The position numbers and the translations under genes were made by a program. From NCBI RefSeq assembly GCF_010091925.1, contig NZ_WVID01000014.1, forward strand, positions 176,862-240,861: a stretch of 64,000 bases of DNA, in the 5' to 3' direction. This document shows, in pieces, positions 37,103 to 46,600 of this stretch (the first letter of the stretch is position 1; the number at the start of each line of letters is the position of its first letter). Below the pieces are notes generated by a model. It did not search any database and was not told the DNA's origin. It saw nothing but the letters and a program-made list of their open reading frames with translations. The stretch comes from Nostoc sp. B(2019) (lineage in GTDB: Bacteria > Cyanobacteriota > Cyanobacteriia > Cyanobacteriales > Nostocaceae).

Positions 37103-37933
37103 CTATAGTTTAACGCCCAAGGCTTCCCGATTTAAGACCTGATTTAACTTACCGCTACGATAACCTTCTAAATCCAAGGTTACGTAAATAAATCCAAAAT
37201 CTTGAAATGCGGGAACTAATGTTTGTAAATCCGTAGTCAACACAAACTCTTTGATTTGTTCTGGTGGTAATTCAATACGTGCTGTATCTCCTTGCGATCG
37301 CACACGTAAATTTTGCCAACCCAGTTTTCGCAAGAAAATTTCTGCCCTACCAACTCGTTGTAACTTGGCTACAGTAATCTCTTCACCGTAGGGAAAGCGA
37401 GAACTCAGACAAGGTTGAGCAGGTTTATCCCACCAAGCTAAACCGAGTTGTTGTGAAAGTTGGCGAACTTCTACTTTAGTAACACCTATTTCCGCTAGAG
37501 GCGATCGCGCACCTCTTTCCTTAGCCGCCTGGATTCCTGGGCGATAATCATGCAAATCATCAGCGTTCACCCCATCCACTATATATGGATAACCCAATTC
37601 CCAAGCTAAAGGTTTGAGAGTATCGTGCAATTCACTTTTACAAAAATAGCAGCGGTTGACAGGGTTAGAGGTGTAATTAGGATTTTCCATCTCGTGAGTC
37701 TGGACGACTTTATGAGGAATCCCAATCGTTGCTGCTTGAATTTTGGCATCTTCCAACTCTTCGGGTAACAGCGAAGGAGAGACAGCTGTTACAGCCAAAG
37801 CGCGATCGCCCAACACATCATAAGCAATTTTGGCAACCAAAGTGCTATCAACACCTCCAGAGTAGGCGATCAACGCCTGCTCCATTTCTAAAAATAAGAC
37901 TTTTAGTTGCTCCAACTTTTCTGTCAGCATCAT
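37103..37933 (-). CDS. larE: ATP-dependent sacrificial sulfur transferase LarE
   Basis: LarE adds sulfur to the pyridinium precursor of the nickel-pincer cofactor of lactate racemase-like enzymes. The 276-residue protein has the PP-loop ALIAYSGGVDSTLVAKIA, RCYFCKSELHDTL, VDGVNADDLHDYRPG and the C-terminal CLSSRFPYGEEI block containing the cysteine that can give up its sulfur or hold a cluster. larB, larC and larA are not in the window. A second ATG one codon in is equally possible. It is convergent with the SGNH gene. Confidence 0.9.
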   Translation of the reverse strand: MMLTEKLEQLKVLFLEMEQALIAYSGGVDSTLVAKIAYDVLGDRALAVTAVSPSLLPEELEDAKIQAATIGIPHKVVQTHEMENPNYTSNPVNRCYFCKSELHDTLKPLAWELGYPYIVDGVNADDLHDYRPGIQAAKERGARSPLAEIGVTKVEVRQLSQQLGLAWWDKPAQPCLSSRFPYGEEITVAKLQRVGRAEIFLRKLGWQNLRVRSQGDTARIELPPEQIKEFVLTTDLQTLVPAFQDFGFIYVTLDLEGYRSGKLNQVLNREALGVKL

Positions 37934-38071
37934 TTCCCAATCTCGCTAAAACCCAATAGCACCCAATCAATACTATTGTAGTCAGCAGTCAGGAGATAGG
38001 AGTCAAGGGTCAAGTGTCAAAAGTCAGTACCTATTTCCCCTTGTTTCACACTTTTCCACTCTCTGACTCGC

Positions 38072-39922
38072 TCATCTCCCATCAGTTGCAGTCGGTGGTT
38101 TGCTATATTTAGCTATCAGATTTGCTAAAAGTGGTAAATCAATCGGTTTAGAAGTATAGTCATTGACTCCAGCTGCAAGACAGGTTTCGCGATCGCCTTT
38201 CATCGCCATTGCTGTTTGGGCAATTACTGGAATCGCCCGATAGTGAGGATTTCCTCGCAGTTGTTGCACCAATTTAAGACCGTTTCCATCTGGCAGGTAG
38301 ACATCCATTAAAATCACTGCTGGGTCTAACTGTGTTAGAGCTTCCCACATTTCGGCAGCAGTCTTTACCCAAGTCACCTTATATCCCAACTTACCTAGAT
38401 AAATTTGCATCAAATTGGCGTTGGCTAAGTCATCTTCTACCAGCAAAATATCTGTAGAGGAACTAGGAGCAAGAGAGGAGGGAGGGACAAGGAAATTGGC
38501 GGACAAGGAAGAATTATTTACTCCTCCTTTCCCACTCTCCACCTCTTGCTTGAGGGGAAGTATAAGAGTAAAACGGGAGCCGCGATCAACTTCAGATTCG
38601 ACTTCTACCGAACCGCCATGAATTTCCGCAAGTTTCCGAGTTACTGTTAAACCCAATCCAGTACCTTCAATACCATCAGCCACAACGTTGAGAATTTGAA
38701 AATAGGGTTGAAACAGGTGAGCTTGGTCTGCTTGAGAGATGCCAATGCCAGTATCCCAAATTGTAAAATGCACAAACACACCTTTAGGAGCGACTTGTAA
38801 GCCAACACTTCCGGTAGTGGTAAACTTTAGAGCGTTGAAAAGTAAATTCAACAGCATTTGCTTGAGTCGCAAGGGATCGGCTACTAAAGTTGTGACATCA
38901 GGATCTAGTTCTAGGCGCAGTTTCAAACCCTTATTAGCGGCTTTCTCTTTGACCAACGCCAAAACATTGCCACACAACACTGGCACATCCACAGTTTCCC
39001 ACTGCACTTCCAGCTGGTTTGCTTCAATTTTAGAGAGATCCAAAATATCATTAATTAGAGCTAGCAGGTGTCTACCACTTGATTGAATAATAGTTAAATA
39101 CTCTTGGTGGCGTTCTCTGGTGGGATCGTAGCCTTGAGCTAAGAGTAGGTGGGTAAACCCAATAATAGAACTAAGCGGTGTGCGAATTTCGTGACTGGTA
39201 TTTGCCAAAAACTGGTTTTTGAGTTGATTGGTGCGCTCCAGTTCTTGATTAGAGCTACTTAATTGTTGGTATCCTTGCTGCCAAAATAATATTTGCCTAA
39301 GTTGTGCCAAAGCTGTAGCACACTGCTTGGCAGACCTTGCCATCAATTGTGAGGTGAGTTGAGTTTGTAATGCTATGAGTGAGTCGCAATCAGACTCGAC
39401 GAGGGGTGCTGTGGCGATAATTAGCCAGCCCATTACCTCGCCAGAATTATCGACTAACCGCCAAGCACTTGGTGGTTGTTTGTTTTCAAGCCGCTGTAAA
39501 TCTTTGAGTTCTATGACCTCTTGCAACTTTAACCGCAGTTTTTTGCGTTTTTTGGGCGTAACTTCCAGAAATGGAGATTGTGAAGCTGGGGATGGGGAAT
39601 GAGAAATGTAACAAACTGTGCCAACTGTTTCTTGCGGTTGAAACAGAGCGATACCTACGGCACACTGCGTGAGCGCCAGCCTACTGGTATCCACAGCACT
39701 ATTTAGCTCGTTAACCACGGTTTGAAAAATTTCTGTTTCTGCGGCTCTTGCCTGTGGGACAGTGATACAAGCAGAAAGCAGACAATCATTAAGGCGACTT
39801 TGCAACTGGTTCAAGCTGCTCTCCAGCCACAACTCGGCACGAAGTTGCTGAATTGTTTTCAAAAGTGTTGGCGTTGCATCTATCTGTGAGTTCTGTTCTG
39901 GTAAGCTTGAATACTGCTGCAT
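38072..39922 (-). CDS. Hybrid histidine kinase with C-terminal receiver
   Basis: A cytoplasmic 616-residue sensor. About 1-220 is a GAF-like input region without recognisable motifs; then HisKA with the H-box FLANTSHEIRTPLSSIIGF, a HATPase with NLLFNALKF, WDTGIGIS and GTGLGLTVT, and a receiver with LLVEDDLANANLM, VILMDVYLPDGNG and YTSKP. The linker between HATPase and receiver (VNNSSLSANFLVPPSSLAPS) is read from purine-rich tandem-repeat-like DNA. The signal is unknown. I take ATG 39922 rather than the TTG two codons upstream. It lies 138 nt before larE on the same strand. Confidence 0.9.
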   Translation of the reverse strand: MQQYSSLPEQNSQIDATPTLLKTIQQLRAELWLESSLNQLQSRLNDCLLSACITVPQARAAETEIFQTVVNELNSAVDTSRLALTQCAVGIALFQPQETVGTVCYISHSPSPASQSPFLEVTPKKRKKLRLKLQEVIELKDLQRLENKQPPSAWRLVDNSGEVMGWLIIATAPLVESDCDSLIALQTQLTSQLMARSAKQCATALAQLRQILFWQQGYQQLSSSNQELERTNQLKNQFLANTSHEIRTPLSSIIGFTHLLLAQGYDPTRERHQEYLTIIQSSGRHLLALINDILDLSKIEANQLEVQWETVDVPVLCGNVLALVKEKAANKGLKLRLELDPDVTTLVADPLRLKQMLLNLLFNALKFTTTGSVGLQVAPKGVFVHFTIWDTGIGISQADQAHLFQPYFQILNVVADGIEGTGLGLTVTRKLAEIHGGSVEVESEVDRGSRFTLILPLKQEVESGKGGVNNSSLSANFLVPPSSLAPSSSTDILLVEDDLANANLMQIYLGKLGYKVTWVKTAAEMWEALTQLDPAVILMDVYLPDGNGLKLVQQLRGNPHYRAIPVIAQTAMAMKGDRETCLAAGVNDYTSKPIDLPLLANLIAKYSKPPTATDGR

Positions 39923-40093
39923 GGTCAACTAGACCGGTGAACAAGTTAGCTTCGCATAAAAATGCGAACAGGATTCTATGTAAATTAGCGGACAACTCTT
40001 TTATATTTATAAACCATAACTTATGTAGCAGCCAGTCTAAAAATTCTTGTATGAAATTACTCATTTAAAATTTTTTGATCGCAACTTAAAACT

Positions 40094-40960
40094 ATGGATA
40101 CACAATTTGCTCAACTGATCGTCAACGGGATTGCTGTGGGAAGCATTATTGCTCTAGCAGCAGTCGGATTGACGCTTACCTACGGGATTTTACGGTTATC
40201 TAACTTTGCTCATGGTGACTTTCTAACTTTAGGAGCCTATCTTACTTGGCTGGTGAATACCTTTGGAGTCAATATTTGGCTGTCGATGATACTGGCGGCG
40301 ACAGGAACAGTAGCAGCGATGCTTTTATCAGAAAAGTTACTCTGGTCAAAAATGCGCTCTATCCGTGCTACCTCTACTACGCTGATTATTATCTCCATAG
40401 GACTAGCCTTATTTATTCGCAATGGAATTATTTTCATCTGGGGCGGTAGAAATCAAAATTACGATGTACCTGTAACTACTGCTCTAGATATATTGGGCTT
40501 AAAAGTACCACAAAATCAATTATTAGTATTGGGTTTAGCGGTGCTAGCAATTTTGGCGCTGCACTACCTGCTGCAAAATACCAAAATTGGTAAGGCGATG
40601 CGAGCGGTTGCTGACGATTTAGATTTAGCCAGGGTTTCTGGTATTAATGTTGACAGAGTAATTCTGTGGACTTGGGTAATTGCGGGCACTCTCACATCAT
40701 TGGGGGGCAGTATGTATGGGTTAATTACAGCTGTGCGCCCAAATATGGGATGGTTCTTAATATTACCATTATTTGCCTCCGTGATTCTAGGCGGAATTGG
40801 CAACCCCTATGGTGCGATCGCCGCAGCTTTTATCATCGGCATTGTTCAGGAAATCAGCACCCCTTGGCTGGGTTCTCAGTATAAACAAGGTGTCGCACTG
40901 TTAATTATGATTTTGGTGCTGCTCATTCGTCCCAAAGGTTTATTCAAAGGCACGATTTGA
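40094..40960 (+). CDS. natD: Branched-chain/neutral amino-acid ABC permease, NatD/LivH type
   Basis: A 288-residue inner-membrane permease with about eight hydrophobic helices. The LivH-family cytoplasmic loop is present: IGKAMRAVADDLDLARVSGI, with the ATPase-coupling EAA-like helix, and the GGIGNPYGAIAAAFIIGIVQ segment. In Anabaena the N-I neutral amino-acid transporter uses NatA, NatE (ATPases), NatB (binding protein) and NatC, NatD (permeases) coded at separate sites; this gene likewise stands alone. The NatD name is a family-based inference; LivH is the general alternative. Confidence 0.85.
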   Translation: MDTQFAQLIVNGIAVGSIIALAAVGLTLTYGILRLSNFAHGDFLTLGAYLTWLVNTFGVNIWLSMILAATGTVAAMLLSEKLLWSKMRSIRATSTTLIIISIGLALFIRNGIIFIWGGRNQNYDVPVTTALDILGLKVPQNQLLVLGLAVLAILALHYLLQNTKIGKAMRAVADDLDLARVSGINVDRVILWTWVIAGTLTSLGGSMYGLITAVRPNMGWFLILPLFASVILGGIGNPYGAIAAAFIIGIVQEISTPWLGSQYKQGVALLIMILVLLIRPKGLFKGTI

Positions 40961-40981
40961 GCAGCACCATTCCACTTCTAA

Positions 40982-41119
40982 CTATTGAATAATGTGGAAA
41001 TAGTATGCTGCTACCAGAAAGTTGATAGCTAACAGCAGTAATGCCCAGCCTGTGCGAAAGGCGTAGGGAGGTTTAGCTCCACTGTCGGCAACTGGTAAAT
41101 CTTTACCTTTAGCGGTCAT
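40982..41119 (-). CDS. Small single-span membrane protein (45 aa)
   Basis: The minus-strand frame MTAKGKDLPVADSGAKPPYA then FRTGWALLLLAINFLVAAYY is 45 residues long, ending FHIIQ at 40982-40984. A strong Shine-Dalgarno sequence (TAGGAGA) lies about ten bases before the ATG at 41119. One helix (about 25-41) and a polar, Pro-containing N-terminal tail give it the look of a small subunit of a thylakoid complex. I do not recognise a name. It is convergent with natD. Confidence 0.75.
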   Translation of the reverse strand: MTAKGKDLPVADSGAKPPYAFRTGWALLLLAINFLVAAYYFHIIQ

Positions 41120-41197
41120 AATGTGGTTCTCCTAATGTCAGGACTTTTTAAGAAATACCAAACAGGTGTACCCATTACCCAAAATGTTTAAAAATAT

Positions 41198-41310
41198 TTG
41201 TGTAGCTTGGGCATTGGGGGCTGGGGAGTGGAAGAGTGGGAGAGTCGAGGACGTAACAACATAATTATTCTTGTCCCCCCTTTTCCCTCATCTTCCTCTT
41301 CTCCACTCCT
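41198..41310. repeat. Purine/pyrimidine-rich low-complexity stretch
   Basis: The sequence alternates GGGGAGTGGAAGAGTGGGAGAG-like and CCTCATCTTCCTCTTCTCC-like runs. It belongs to the short-tandem-repeat-like DNA found also at 38460-38560 and 55590-55690. It has no gene. Confidence 0.45.
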
Positions 41311-41311
41311 C

Positions 41312-42241
41312 CTATCTCCCCTCTTCACCTGCGTGGTAGGAACTACGAACCAGAGGCCCAGAACGGACGTGGCTGAATCCCATTTTCCATGCTAAGCTGC
41401 CGAGTTGATCGAATTCCTCTGGAGTCCAGTATTTTTGGACTGGCAGATGTTCTAAGGAAGGACGCATATACTGACCAATAGTCAGGCGATCGCACCCCAC
41501 AGCCCTTAAGTTTGCCATTGTTTCGATCACTTCATCTAGCGTTTCTCCATGTCCCAGCATCAAACCTGATTTGGTGGGAATAGTCGGCTCAATTTCTTTG
41601 ACCATAGCCAGCACTTGCAGCGAGCGATCGTACTTTGCTCCTCGGCGGACTGGCCCCGTTAACCGTCGCACTGTCTCGACATTGTGGTTAAAACAGGCTG
41701 GCAAGGCTTTGATAATCATAGCTATCCGCTGGCGTTGACCTTCCTCTCCAGCTCCCGTACCACCCCAAAAATCTGGGGTCAGTACTTCAATTTGAGTTTC
41801 TGGGTTCAACTGGCGGATAGTGGCGATCGTTTTCACAAAGTGACTTGCTCCCTGATCGGGCAAGTCATCACGGGCGACAGAAGTCAGCACTACATAACGT
41901 AATCCCAAAAGCTGCACCGCCTCTGCCACCTTTTGTGGTTCCTCTAGGTCAACAGGCATTGGTGCATGACCTTTATCAACTTGACAAAAAGCACAAGAGC
42001 GTGTGCAGGTAGGCCCCATTAGTAAGAAGGTTGCAGTTTTTTGGGCGTAGCATTCCCCCCTGTTGGGGCAGCGTCCTTCTTCACAAATCGTATGAATTTG
42101 GCGCTGCTTAATAATGCGCTGTACGGTGGATAGTTCGCTGGCTTTGCCAATAGGGCGACGTAACCAGCTAGGCATTGCTGTAATTTCAGACTTGAGTTGG
42201 GCTGGTTGTGACGAAGTCATAGACATCCAAGCAAGATGCAA
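41312..42241 (-). CDS. lipA: Lipoyl synthase
   Basis: A radical-SAM enzyme that inserts two sulfur atoms into octanoyl groups on lipoyl domains. Both iron-sulfur clusters are coded: the auxiliary cluster [12 protein letters not shown] and the radical-SAM cluster CTRSCAFC. Also present are [27 protein letters not shown] and the C-terminal [10 protein letters not shown] with the conserved Ser that binds the auxiliary cluster. The 309-residue length is normal. A second Met six codons in ([12 protein letters not shown]) is an alternative start. Monocistronic; many cyanobacteria carry two lipA copies. Confidence 0.93.
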   Translation of the reverse strand: MHLAWMSMTSSQPAQLKSEITAMPSWLRRPIGKASELSTVQRIIKQRQIHTICEEGRCPNRGECYAQKTATFLLMGPTCTRSCAFCQVDKGHAPMPVDLEEPQKVAEAVQLLGLRYVVLTSVARDDLPDQGASHFVKTIATIRQLNPETQIEVLTPDFWGGTGAGEEGQRQRIAMIIKALPACFNHNVETVRRLTGPVRRGAKYDRSLQVLAMVKEIEPTIPTKSGLMLGHGETLDEVIETMANLRAVGCDRLTIGQYMRPSLEHLPVQKYWTPEEFDQLGSLAWKMGFSHVRSGPLVRSSYHAGEEGR

Positions 42242-42479
42242 AGATTTAGTAAGGCGGGTTTCCTCTGCTGTTGAGCAAGGTAAGAGCCTTAAATATCACC
42301 ATGACACAAATTGCAAAGAACATAAGCAAAAGTTTTGCATAATACCCCCAGCCATGTCATTTATACCGAAATATACTGTCCCCCAATCAACAAAAATTTT
42401 GGATATAGTGGGAGCATTCTCAAGGTCAATCGGCAAAGCCGCTATTTACACTTAAAGTTTCTGTTTAGAGCAATCAGCC

Positions 42480-43112
42480 GTGGCAAGTAACAAGATTCTA
42501 GTTATCGATGACACTACAGTTGTCAGGGTAAAAGTACGAGAAATGTTGCCTCCAGGCAATTTCGAGGTACTGGAAGCAAAAGATGGGATGGAAGGACTAA
42601 ATTTCATCCTTCAGGAAAAACTCAGCCTCATCATGTTGGATTTTCTGTTGCCAAAGATGAGTGGCTGGGAAGTTTTCCAGCAAATTCAAGCCCAGCCTGA
42701 GTTACGAAAGATTCCTTTAGTAATTATGTCTGGTCGTAAGGAAGAGGTAACGGAGAAAATCACAGAACCCTTTGAATATTTTGAATTTCTAGGAAAGCCT
42801 TTTGACCAGAAACAACTAATTGGCGCGATTAAGTTAGCCATGACAAAGGCTAAACAGCCTCGTCCAGAACCAGTTCTGGTAGGAGCAGGCGTTGGTGCTA
42901 GAAATGGCCCTGTAGCAACTTCTAATGATGGAGGTGCAGCAGTAACCTTTAGTACTGAAAACAGTACATTAGCAGCCTCTAATACCGGAGCAGCTTCCTC
43001 CGCAGAAATAAATGTGCTGAATGAGAAAATTGTCAAAATGCAAGGGGAAATTGATGGTTTGAAGAAACAGCTAGCTCAAGTAGTGACTTTTATTAAACAG
43101 AAAATTAAGTAG
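42480..43112 (+). CDS. Response regulator with C-terminal coiled coil
   Basis: A 210-residue protein with a receiver domain at about 4-125: KILVIDDTTVVRVKV (acidic pair), the phosphorylated Asp in LIMLDFLLPKMSGWE, the Ser in VIMSGRK and the Lys in FLGKPFDQ. After a Gly/Ala/Ser-rich linker (about 135-175) comes a short coiled coil (INVLNEKIVKMQGEIDGLKK). There is no DNA-binding domain, so it probably acts by protein contact. The start is GTG. It is followed by a terminator hairpin at 43295-43341. Confidence 0.88.
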   Translation: MASNKILVIDDTTVVRVKVREMLPPGNFEVLEAKDGMEGLNFILQEKLSLIMLDFLLPKMSGWEVFQQIQAQPELRKIPLVIMSGRKEEVTEKITEPFEYFEFLGKPFDQKQLIGAIKLAMTKAKQPRPEPVLVGAGVGARNGPVATSNDGGAAVTFSTENSTLAASNTGAASSAEINVLNEKIVKMQGEIDGLKKQLAQVVTFIKQKIK

Positions 43113-43642
43113 CATTTGTGCTCTCTATTTTCAATGTTCTCTTGAGCTAATAAAGTAAGAATAACAGTTTTCCATTACTTGAAATTGATATGTTATTCTC
43201 CCCCCTTTAGGTAGATTGCAAACCAAAGTCCCTGACTTTTCAGGTTTGAGATAACTTCAGTTGCTAATCTAGTAAATCAGCCATATCACAATAAACCTGC
43301 CACAATTTACTCTTTAATTAAGGGGAATGGCAGGCTTTTTGTTGTTTAAAACTATTCACAATAATAAATTTACAAACATACTAAATAAATAGGTATATGT
43401 AGTTAAATGCCAGATAAGCCTTTGGTTTATAGTAAGCGGCATAAAGTTTTAAAGAACTAGAAGTCTTACTAAAAGCTTTGATTTAATTAAGTATTTATAT
43501 TAAAGAAAAACATGAGATTCTTATTCAAAAAAATGCCTTTTTAAATGCAAGTTAAACAAAAAATTTTGCTATTTCATGATAACGACAGTCTTCTCATGGG
43601 AATACTAAGTGATAGAAACACAAATTATGAGCGTGGGCTGCA
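43113..43642. other. Intergenic region between response regulator and trifunctional kinase
   Basis: About 530 bases. It contains a short hairpin CCTGACTTTTCAGG near 43233-43246, the terminator at 43295-43341 and then plain AT-rich DNA that should hold the promoter of the large kinase gene. No gene was seen. Confidence 0.5.
43295..43341 (+). terminator. Terminator downstream of the response regulator gene
   Basis: ACCTGCCA pairs with TGGCAGGC-like sequence across a 25-base loop, followed by TTTTTG. It has stem, loop and T-run in the right order for the plus strand. Confidence 0.6.
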
Positions 43643-46600
43643 ATGTCAGTAGTATTCGATACATTATATGTGCTTCCCGGTTATCGCATTACTGAGCAAA
43701 TTTACTCAGGCAGCAAAACCTTAGTTTATCGATGCATCAAAGAACAAGACCAAAAATCGGTCATCATCAAACTGATGCGAAATGAATATCCTACATTTGT
43801 GGAAATAGCTCAGTTCCGCAATCAATACACCATCACCAAAAACCTTGACATTCCTGGCATAGTCAAACCCTACAGTTTAGAAAACTACCGCAACGGTTAT
43901 GCGTTAGTGATGGAAGACTTTGGTGGTATTTCCCTTCAAGATTGGCGACTGGGAGATAAGGGGAAGGAAGGCAATCCTGTTTCCTTAAGTGAGTTTTTTT
44001 ACATAGCCATTAAAGTTGCTTCTACCCTTGAAGAACTGCATCGCGATGCCTACGGCGGGCTACGCCTACGCATTATTCACAAAGACATCAAACCTGCCAA
44101 TATCCTAATTAACCCTACTACAGGTGAGATCAGACTCATCGATTTTAGTATCGCCACCCTCTTACCCAGAGAAATTCAATCTCTCACGAATCCCAACGTC
44201 TTAGAAGGAACGTTGGCTTACATTTCCCCCGAACAAACCGGCAGGATGAACCGAGGTATAGACTACCGCACCGACTTTTATTCCCTTGGTGTTACCTTCT
44301 TTGAACTTCTCACCGGACAGTTACCCTTCACACCCACTGACCCGATGGAGTTAATTTATTGTCACATTGCCAAAGAACCACTTAAAGCAAGCTTGATTAG
44401 CTCCAATATTCCCCCGATTTTGTCCAACATCATTAGCAAGCTGATGGCAAAAAATGCCGAAGACCGCTATCAGAGCGCCTTGGGGTTAAAGCATGACTTG
44501 GAAGTGTGCCAAAACCAGTGGCAAGAAACTGGAAATATTGCTCCCTTTGAGTTGGGATTCCGGGACATCTCAGACCGTTTCGTTATTCCCGAAAAACTTT
44601 ATGGTCGCCAACGTGAAGTAGAAAACCTACTTGCTGCTTTTGGGCGCGTCACAGGCGGAGTAACAGAAATGATATTAGTGGCAGGTTTTTCTGGCATTGG
44701 CAAGACTGCGGTAGTCAATGAAATCCACAAACCCATTGTGCGGCAGCGTAGTTACTTTATCAAAGGGAAATTTGATCAGTTCCAACGTGATATTCCTTTA
44801 TCAGGATTGGTGCAAGCTTTTCGTGACTTAATTGGACAAATACTCTCAGAAACTAATGCCCAAATTGAACAGTGGAAAGTCAAGATTTTGTCAGCATTGG
44901 GTACACAAACCCAGGTAATTACTGATGTAATACCTGAACTAGAACAGATTATTGGCAAGCAACCCCCAGTTGCAGAACTCTCTGGCATTGCTGCTCAAAA
45001 TCGTTTCAATTTGTTGTTCCAAAGATTTATCCAGGTATTTACCACTAAAGGACATCCCTTAGTTATCTTTCTAGATGACTTGCAATGGGCAGATACAACT
45101 TCTTTGAAATTAATTCAATTATTAATGGGTGAAAACACATCATCTTCTTTCTCAAATGAAATAGATAAACTAGCTGAAGCTAAGGGAGGTTTACTGTTTA
45201 TTGGTGCGTATCGGGATAATGAAGTCTCAAAGGCACATCCGCTTTATTTGACACTACAGGAGATTGAAAAAACTGGAGCAACAATTAATACTATTACCCT
45301 ATCACCTTTAAATCAGGGTGATTTAAACCATCTGATTGCTGATAGCCTTCGTTGTCCTGAAGTATTTGCTGTTTCTCTCACCCAAATGGTATTCGCAAAA
45401 ACTCAAGGCAACCCCTTCTTTTCTCTTCAATTTCTTAAGTCTTTATCAGATGATAAACTAATTACATTAAACTTGGATCTTGGGCATTGGCAGTATAATA
45501 TTACAAAAATCAAGGAATTGGCCCTTACAGATGATGTAGTAGAATTTCTGGCAATTCAAATAGAAAAATTGCCACTGAATACTCAAAAAGTTTTAAAATT
45601 TGCTGCTTGCATTGGTAATCATTTTGATTTAAAAAATCTCGCCATTATCCATGAAAAATCTGTAGTAGATACAGCCTCAGACTTATGGCAAGCATTACTT
45701 GAAGGGCTAGTTTTACCTCATGCTGAGGGTTACAAATTTTTTCCTGAAGATGGTAAGAATCAGCAGGCAATTGTTAATTTAAAAGAATCTACCCAATTAC
45801 CGATTACCAGTTTTCATTTACCTAAATATAAATTTGTACATGACCGTGTACAGCAAGCCGCTTATTCTTTAATTCCCGAAGATCAAAAAAAGCTAATTCA
45901 CTTGAAAATTGGTTTACTGCTGTTGAGCAATATCCCCATTGCAGAACAGGAAGAAAAGATTTTTGAGCTTGTCAATCAATTCAATATCGCAGTGGAATTC
46001 ATTCCTAATCAGGACAAGCGTGATGAACTGGCTACGATGAATTTGATTGCTGGACGTAAAGCTTTGGCATCAACAGCTTATCCAGCCGCAATTAAGTATT
46101 TAACTACTGGAATAGAACTATTAACAAGTGGTGATAGCTGGCAGAGGAAATATGAGCTAACCCTAGCTTTGCATGAGACAGCAGCAGAAGCCGCATACTT
46201 AGCTGGCGACTTTGAGCAGACTGAGCAATTAGCAGAGGTAGTGTTGGTACGAGCGAAAACACTGCTAGAGAAAGTGAAAGTTTATGAAGTCAAACTTAAA
46301 GTATGTGGGGCGCAAAACCAAGCACTGGCAGCAGTTAATACTGCCTTAGCCTTTTTGAAGTTGTTGGAGGTGGATTTTCCTGAAAACCCTAGCCAGTATG
46401 ATGTTCAGCTAGCAATGGCAGAAATCACATCAAATCTGAGTGGGAGACGTATTGAAGACTTAATTGACTTGCCAGAGATGACACAAACTCAACCACTGGC
46501 AGTAATGCATATCCTAAGCAATGCAACTGTTTTTGCCTATGCAGTTTCTCCTGAGTTTTTACCGCTGATTGTCCTTAAACAAATCATATTATCTGTCAAA

